Source of the DNA: Butyrivibrio sp.
GTDB lineage: Bacteria > Bacillota > Clostridia > Lachnospirales > Lachnospiraceae
Reading direction: 5' to 3'
Assembly (NCBI RefSeq): GCF_017940685.1
Contig: NZ_JAGAYD010000281.1
Location: 1-64,000, forward strand
Length of the DNA stretch: 64,000 nucleotides
Part shown: one piece after another, positions 60,735 to 64,000 of the stretch
Layout: every line of letters starts with the position of its first letter
How positions within the stretch are numbered: position 1 is the first letter of the stretch
Program-made: the position numbers and the translations under genes
The notes under the pieces: generated by a model
What the model saw: the letters and a program-made list of their open reading frames with translations, nothing else
Database searches by the model: none
Told to the model about the DNA's origin: nothing

Positions 60735-62429
60735 ATGCCCAGAAAAAGGTCACTGAAACAAAAGGTCTTTTTGACCATACTTGCTGTGTCAATCCTTTTG
60801 TTTCTGGCTGTTAATGGGGTTAACTTCACATTAAACTGCATGGATACCATGCAAAGTTACAAGAGAGAATCTGCATCTGATCTTAAGTTTGCAGTATCTC
60901 TTATTGACGTTGATTATCTTGAGAAGATATACGCAGAAGTCAGAGATGTGTATGAGAATACTCCGGATGAAATAAAGGGAGATCCTTTTTCGGAGGACTA
61001 CAAAGCACTTCTTGAAAAGTACATTGATGATGATTTCTGGAAAGCAAGAGAAGTTCTGGTAAAGTGCAAGGAACAGACTGGGCTTGACAGCGTCAGCCTT
61101 CTTATGATGGATGAAGAAAAAGAGGCTGTAGTTTTCGTGATCGATGGCTATGAACTAAGCGGAGCTTACTATCCGGGACAATGGCTGTCGCAAGAGATTA
61201 CAGATATAGACACTCCCGATCAGATAAGGGAAATAGTTGATTCAGATATCAAGATGTTTTTTGATCGCGGTGATCTCAATGGCTGGATAGCTACAAACTA
61301 CGTGGAGGTCCGTGACAGCAACGGTGATCTTCTTGGATATGCTTCCGGCGATATAAATATCACTGACTTCGTTGGAAGAATGGAGAGAAGTCTTGTTATC
61401 TATTTCCTGAATCTTATAGTTCTTATTCTTATCATGGTGATGCTGATATCAAGATCTCTTGAAAAGAAAGTCATCGAGCCGGTCAATAAGCTGGCTAAAA
61501 CGGCCCAGGATTACACAAAGAGAGATAAGGCAGTTGAGGAAGAAGAACAGGTAAAAGAGTACTTCAGCGAACTTGGCTTAAGTACCGGGGATGAGATCGA
61601 AACATTGTGGGAAAGCCTTTCCGACATGGAAAAGGATATGAATGACACAATGCGCAGGATCAGGGAAATGGCTGCCGAAAAGGAAAAGGTGGAAGCAGAG
61701 CTTGGGGTTGCCACCAAGATCCAGGCGGGTATGCTCCCCAAGAAGTTCCCGGCATTTCCAGGCAGAAACGAGTTTGAAGTTTATGCATCCATGGATCCTG
61801 CCAAGGAAGTTGGTGGAGATCTGTACGATTTCTTTTTAATTGATGATGATCATCTTTGTCTTGTAGTAGGCGACGTGTCAGGTAAAGGCGTTCCGGCATC
61901 TCTTTTCATGGTAGTAGCAATTACTGCGATAAGGAATATTGCCCGCACTGTAAAGAATATTCCTGAGATAATGCAAAGAGTCAATTATCAGATGTGCAAG
62001 AACAACGAGGAATCTTTGTTTGTTACTGTATGGCTAGGGATTTACTGTATCTCTGAAAAGAAGCTGCGGTTCTCCAACGCAGGTCACGAGTATCCGGCAA
62101 TCTACAGGGCATCCAAGAATTGCTACGAACTATATGATACTGAACATGATATCCCCATGGGAATCATGGAAGATATCGATTTTTCAGAAGATGAGATCAC
62201 CCTTGAAAAGGGCGACAAGTTATTTGTTTACACTGACGGCGTTCCAGAAGCTACAAGAGGTGATGATGCTCTCTATGATACAGAGAGGATGCTTAAGTGC
62301 CTGAATGATAATGCTGACAAGGACGGCAAGGGAACTTTAGATGCCATGACAGAATCTGTAAATGAATTCATAGAAGGTGCGCCGCAGTTTGACGATCTTA
62401 CAATGCTCTACTTTGAAGTGAAACAATAA
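60735..62429 (+). CDS. Membrane-bound PP2C/SpoIIE-type serine phosphatase 2
   Basis: 564 residues, paralogous along its full length to the phosphatase at 2422. Membrane helix (about 10-30), extracytoplasmic sensor (about 35-215; VDYLEKIYAEVRDVYENTPDE), second helix (about 218-240), HAMP-like linker and SpoIIE domain with AKEVGGDLYDFF, VGDVSGKGVPASLFM, NAGHEYP, YTDGVPEATR and FDDLTML. The sensor is about as similar to its paralog as the catalytic part, by eye, so both probably sense related ligands. It lies between GG4 and GG5, mirroring the first cassette. Possible substrate: the STAS protein encoded at 35872. Confidence 0.9.
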   Translation: MPRKRSLKQKVFLTILAVSILLFLAVNGVNFTLNCMDTMQSYKRESASDLKFAVSLIDVDYLEKIYAEVRDVYENTPDEIKGDPFSEDYKALLEKYIDDDFWKAREVLVKCKEQTGLDSVSLLMMDEEKEAVVFVIDGYELSGAYYPGQWLSQEITDIDTPDQIREIVDSDIKMFFDRGDLNGWIATNYVEVRDSNGDLLGYASGDINITDFVGRMERSLVIYFLNLIVLILIMVMLISRSLEKKVIEPVNKLAKTAQDYTKRDKAVEEEEQVKEYFSELGLSTGDEIETLWESLSDMEKDMNDTMRRIREMAAEKEKVEAELGVATKIQAGMLPKKFPAFPGRNEFEVYASMDPAKEVGGDLYDFFLIDDDHLCLVVGDVSGKGVPASLFMVVAITAIRNIARTVKNIPEIMQRVNYQMCKNNEESLFVTVWLGIYCISEKKLRFSNAGHEYPAIYRASKNCYELYDTEHDIPMGIMEDIDFSEDEITLEKGDKLFVYTDGVPEATRGDDALYDTERMLKCLNDNADKDGKGTLDAMTESVNEFIEGAPQFDDLTMLYFEVKQ

Positions 62430-62461
62430 GCACAGGATGCTTATCAAGGAGGATAACAAAT

Positions 62462-62662
62462 ATGGCAGAAAACAAAAAGAATTTAAATGAAAATGCTCTT
62501 AACGAGAATGATCTTGAAAACGTATCTGGCGGAGTAGCTGACTGGAGAAACCAGCAGACCAGAGCTGCTGACAGAGACAGAGCCGGAAGAGTATCCATGT
62601 CCAAGAATACTAAGAATGGAGTGCAGTCCAAGAATATCAAAAACACCAAAAATCCAATGTAA
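62462..62662 (+). CDS. Double-glycine leader peptide GG5 (66 aa)
   Basis: Leader NENALNENDLENVSGGVA is a clean double-glycine type. The mature part (about 40 residues) is very basic and Asn/Lys/Arg-rich (NTKNGVQSKNIKNTKNPM), with RAADRDRAGR in its centre. AAGGAGG stands before the ATG. It lies 32 nt after phosphatase 2 and before a terminator, so it is probably co-transcribed with the phosphatase. Confidence 0.75.
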   Translation: MAENKKNLNENALNENDLENVSGGVADWRNQQTRAADRDRAGRVSMSKNTKNGVQSKNIKNTKNPM

Positions 62663-62679
62663 ATCGGTTTCAAACAAAG

Positions 62680-62706
62680 AGAGCGGCCTACTAGCCGCTC
62701 TTTTTT
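62680..62706 (+). terminator. Terminator after GG5
   Basis: AGAGCGGC (62680-62687) pairs with GCCGCTCT (62694-62701) with a CTACTA loop, then T-run (62701-62706). It ends the second signalling cassette. Confidence 0.88.
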
Positions 62707-62708
62707 CA

Positions 62709-62797
62709 TGACATAAGCCACGGGGACGGTTCTTTTGGCTGGAAGCCATGGGGACGGTCCCCGTGGCATAGCAACAGAACCGTCCCCGTGGCTTGTC
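62709..62797 (+). repeat. REP-like double hairpin with GGGGACGGTTC core
   Basis: Three copies of the core GCCACGGGGACGGTTCT or its reverse: 62717-62732, 62745-62767 (two fused inverted cores) and 62777-62792. The outer copies pair with each other and the middle forms GCCATGGGGAC/GTCCCCGTGGC. I recall such GGGGACGGTTC repeats as scattered elements in Firmicutes, often near IS200-like transposases; none is in the window. Confidence 0.75.
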
Positions 62798-62806
62798 CGC
62801 CTGGAT

Positions 62807-62834
62807 TTGAAAAAACTGTATCATATGTTATACT
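62807..62834 (+). promoter_or_regulatory. Sigma-A-type promoter for the GntR-family gene
   Basis: TTGAAA (62807-62812), 16-nt spacer, TATACT (62829-62834), ending 35 nt before the start codon. Confidence 0.6.
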
Positions 62835-62869
62835 AAATATATCACAAACTTTGGATCAAGGAGGTGCAT

Positions 62870-63241
62870 ATGATCATTGAAATAGATTTTAACAGTGATG
62901 AAGCTATTTATGTGCAGCTGTGCAATCAGATCATACTTGGGATAGCCACCTCACAGTTCAGGGAGGGAGAACAGCTTCCAAGTGTAAGACAACTGGCAGA
63001 GACCATTGGCATCAATATGCACACTGTCAATAAAGCCTATTCTATTTTGCAGCAGGATGGCTTTGTTAAGATCGACAGGAGAAGGGGCGCTATCATAGCG
63101 ATAGACATTGACAAGCTTAGAGCCCTTAATGAGGCTAAGAGCGAACTTGCAGTGGTTCTTGCAAGAGCCATGTGCAAGGGCATTGGAAGAGATGATATTC
63201 ACACGCTGGTGGATCAGATTTATGACCACTATGAGGGATAG
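62870..63241 (+). CDS. GntR-family regulator, YtrA type
   Basis: 123 residues. A short GntR winged helix: EAIYVQLCNQIILGIATSQFREGEQLPSVRQLAETIGINMHTVNKAYSILQQDGFVKIDRRRG, then a brief helical C-terminus without a ligand domain, typical of the YtrA subgroup. That group usually represses its own operon with ABC transporter or membrane genes; here a ClpC-like gene follows 53 nt later. AAGGAGG (62858-62864) 5 nt before ATG 62870 decides the start over GTG 62864. Confidence 0.85.
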   Translation: MIIEIDFNSDEAIYVQLCNQIILGIATSQFREGEQLPSVRQLAETIGINMHTVNKAYSILQQDGFVKIDRRRGAIIAIDIDKLRALNEAKSELAVVLARAMCKGIGRDDIHTLVDQIYDHYEG

Positions 63242-63294
63242 CGAACAGTTTACAGGCATAGATATTTCTTTTGACAGAAAGAAGAGGAGTAAAA

Positions 63295-64000
63295 ATGGAT
63301 TCTAAGTTTACGGTTATGGCAAACGAAGCTCTTAAGCTTGCCAAGAAGACAGCAAGAACCTTAAAGCTCAACTACGTAGGTACTGAGCACATACTTATGG
63401 GTCTTATCTTAGAGGACGGATGCGTTGCATCAAGGATCCTTATCGATAACGGTATCGATGAGAACCGCATGATGGAGATGATAAGGGATCTTATCGTTCC
63501 AGACAGCAACGTAAGGACCCTTGATAGGGACGGCTTTTCACCAAGGGCTGAGAAGGTCCTTGAGGAAGCTCACAAGATTGCTGAGAGGTTCCATGCTGAC
63601 AAGACAGGAACAGAGCATATTTTGCTTGCGCTTATCAAAGAGGGAGAAAACGTTGCAGTTAGGCTCATCAGCACCATGAATGTGCCTGCCCAGAAGATCT
63701 ACGCTGAGACTCTGGCGGCCATGGGAGAGGACCCTAATCTTGTTAAAGAGGACCTGGGGAAAAAGAGCGCTGCACCTGGAAAAACAGGCAAGAAGCCTTC
63801 AATTCTTGCACAGTACAGCAGGGATATGACAGCTCTTGCTCAGGAAGGCAAGCTTGATCCGGTCATTGGAAGAGAGCGGGAGATAAAGAGGGTTATTCAG
63901 ATCCTTTCAAGAAGGACCAAGAACAATCCATGTCTTATTGGTGAGCCAGGTGTCGGCAAGACCGCTGTAGTAGAGGGCCTAGCCCAGAGGATAGCTTCTG
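63295..64000 (+). CDS. clpC: ClpC-like AAA+ protease ATPase, 3' end outside window
   Basis: The N-terminal Clp repeat domain is complete: [38 protein letters not shown] and the second repeat [34 protein letters not shown] linker ([29 protein letters not shown]) and the first Walker A (GEPGVGKT) follow before the window ends at residue 235. The linker and repeats favour ClpC over ClpB. It unfolds proteins for ClpP in quality control. AAGAGGAGT lies before ATG 63295. The usual ctsR-mcsA-mcsB genes are not upstream. Confidence 0.88.
   Translation, partial: MDSKFTVMANEALKLAKKTARTLKLNYVGTEHILMGLILEDGCVASRILIDNGIDENRMMEMIRDLIVPDSNVRTLDRDGFSPRAEKVLEEAHKIAERFHADKTGTEHILLALIKEGENVAVRLISTMNVPAQKIYAETLAAMGEDPNLVKEDLGKKSAAPGKTGKKPSILAQYSRDMTALAQEGKLDPVIGREREIKRVIQILSRRTKNNPCLIGEPGVGKTAVVEGLAQRIAS

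Noticed and set aside
63232-63309. Short ORF (about 24 codons) overlapping the GntR end and the clpC start
   Set aside because: No ribosome site of its own and it overlaps both genes; taken as chance.

Overview
The window looks like a chromosomal stretch of a Gram-positive anaerobe of the Lachnospiraceae, most likely Butyrivibrio or a close relative. This rests on base composition by eye, strong Shine-Dalgarno sites, many small double-glycine leader peptides, membrane-bound SpoIIE-type phosphatases and SH3 surface proteins. It is an inference, since no rRNA or other marker gene is present. All supported genes lie on the + strand.

Layout. (1) 2-2136: the 3' part of a cyclic-nucleotide-binding protein, a terminator, and a PAS/class III nucleotide cyclase. 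(2) 2155-4407: a signalling cassette made of a double-glycine (GG) leader peptide, a membrane PP2C/SpoIIE phosphatase and a second GG peptide carrying a zinc-ribbon-like tail. (3) 4424-5370: a HAD-like protein, a small unknown protein and a terminator. (4) 5524-41478: a contractile injection system (CIS) cluster of about 36 kb. It starts with six unusual genes: a CIS-associated surface or baseplate protein, a pseudokinase-like membrane protein, a degenerate-cyclase membrane protein, a MORN-repeat membrane protein, a TolC-like protein and a large secreted coiled-coil protein. The injection machine follows: Pvc16-like cap, PAAR-like tip, sheath, tube, chaperone-like and DUF6760-like small proteins, a tube paralog with a repeat tail, two CIS_tube/gp53-like proteins, split VgrG (gp27-like and gp5-like), gp25, two baseplate J-like proteins and a tail protein I-like protein. 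A regulatory and envelope tail completes it: STAS protein, FtsE-like ATPase, histidine-kinase-like ATPase, SH3 protein, small protein, AAA+ ATPase. (5) 41504-51485: a separately promoted module with a large secreted Cys-motif surface protein, a GNAT protein and a 1400-residue protein ending in a papain-like protease domain (candidate CIS cargo), closed by a strong terminator. (6) 51504-60128: housekeeping genes (pyrE, purE, purM, purN, purD) with small membrane proteins, an M29-like aminopeptidase and an SH3 membrane protein. (7) 60208-62702: a second GG-peptide/PP2C cassette paralogous to the first. (8) 62709-64000: a REP-like repeat, a GntR-family regulator and the start of a ClpC-like ATPase.

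Most notable result. Two paralogous cassettes of GG peptides plus a SpoIIE phosphatase bracket the CIS region. Four loci share one promoter-like motif, TTGCC/TCGCC then 16-17 nt then CGTATAAA. They are GG peptide 1 with phosphatase 1, GG peptide 2, the surface-protein/GNAT/protease module, and GG peptide 3. Together with the STAS protein and the histidine-kinase-like ATPase inside the CIS operon, this suggests a partner-switching circuit that controls an alternative sigma factor (not in the window). That factor would co-regulate exported peptides and the candidate CIS cargo module. The wiring is inference; the motif, the paralogy and the gene order are seen directly.

No gene-free gap exceeds 300 bases. 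The largest are 37748-37996 (filled by a long palindrome), 60070-60276 (terminator plus promoters), 41479-41672 (promoter) and 5371-5523 (CIS operon leader). No tRNA, rRNA, CRISPR array, transposase or integrase was seen.
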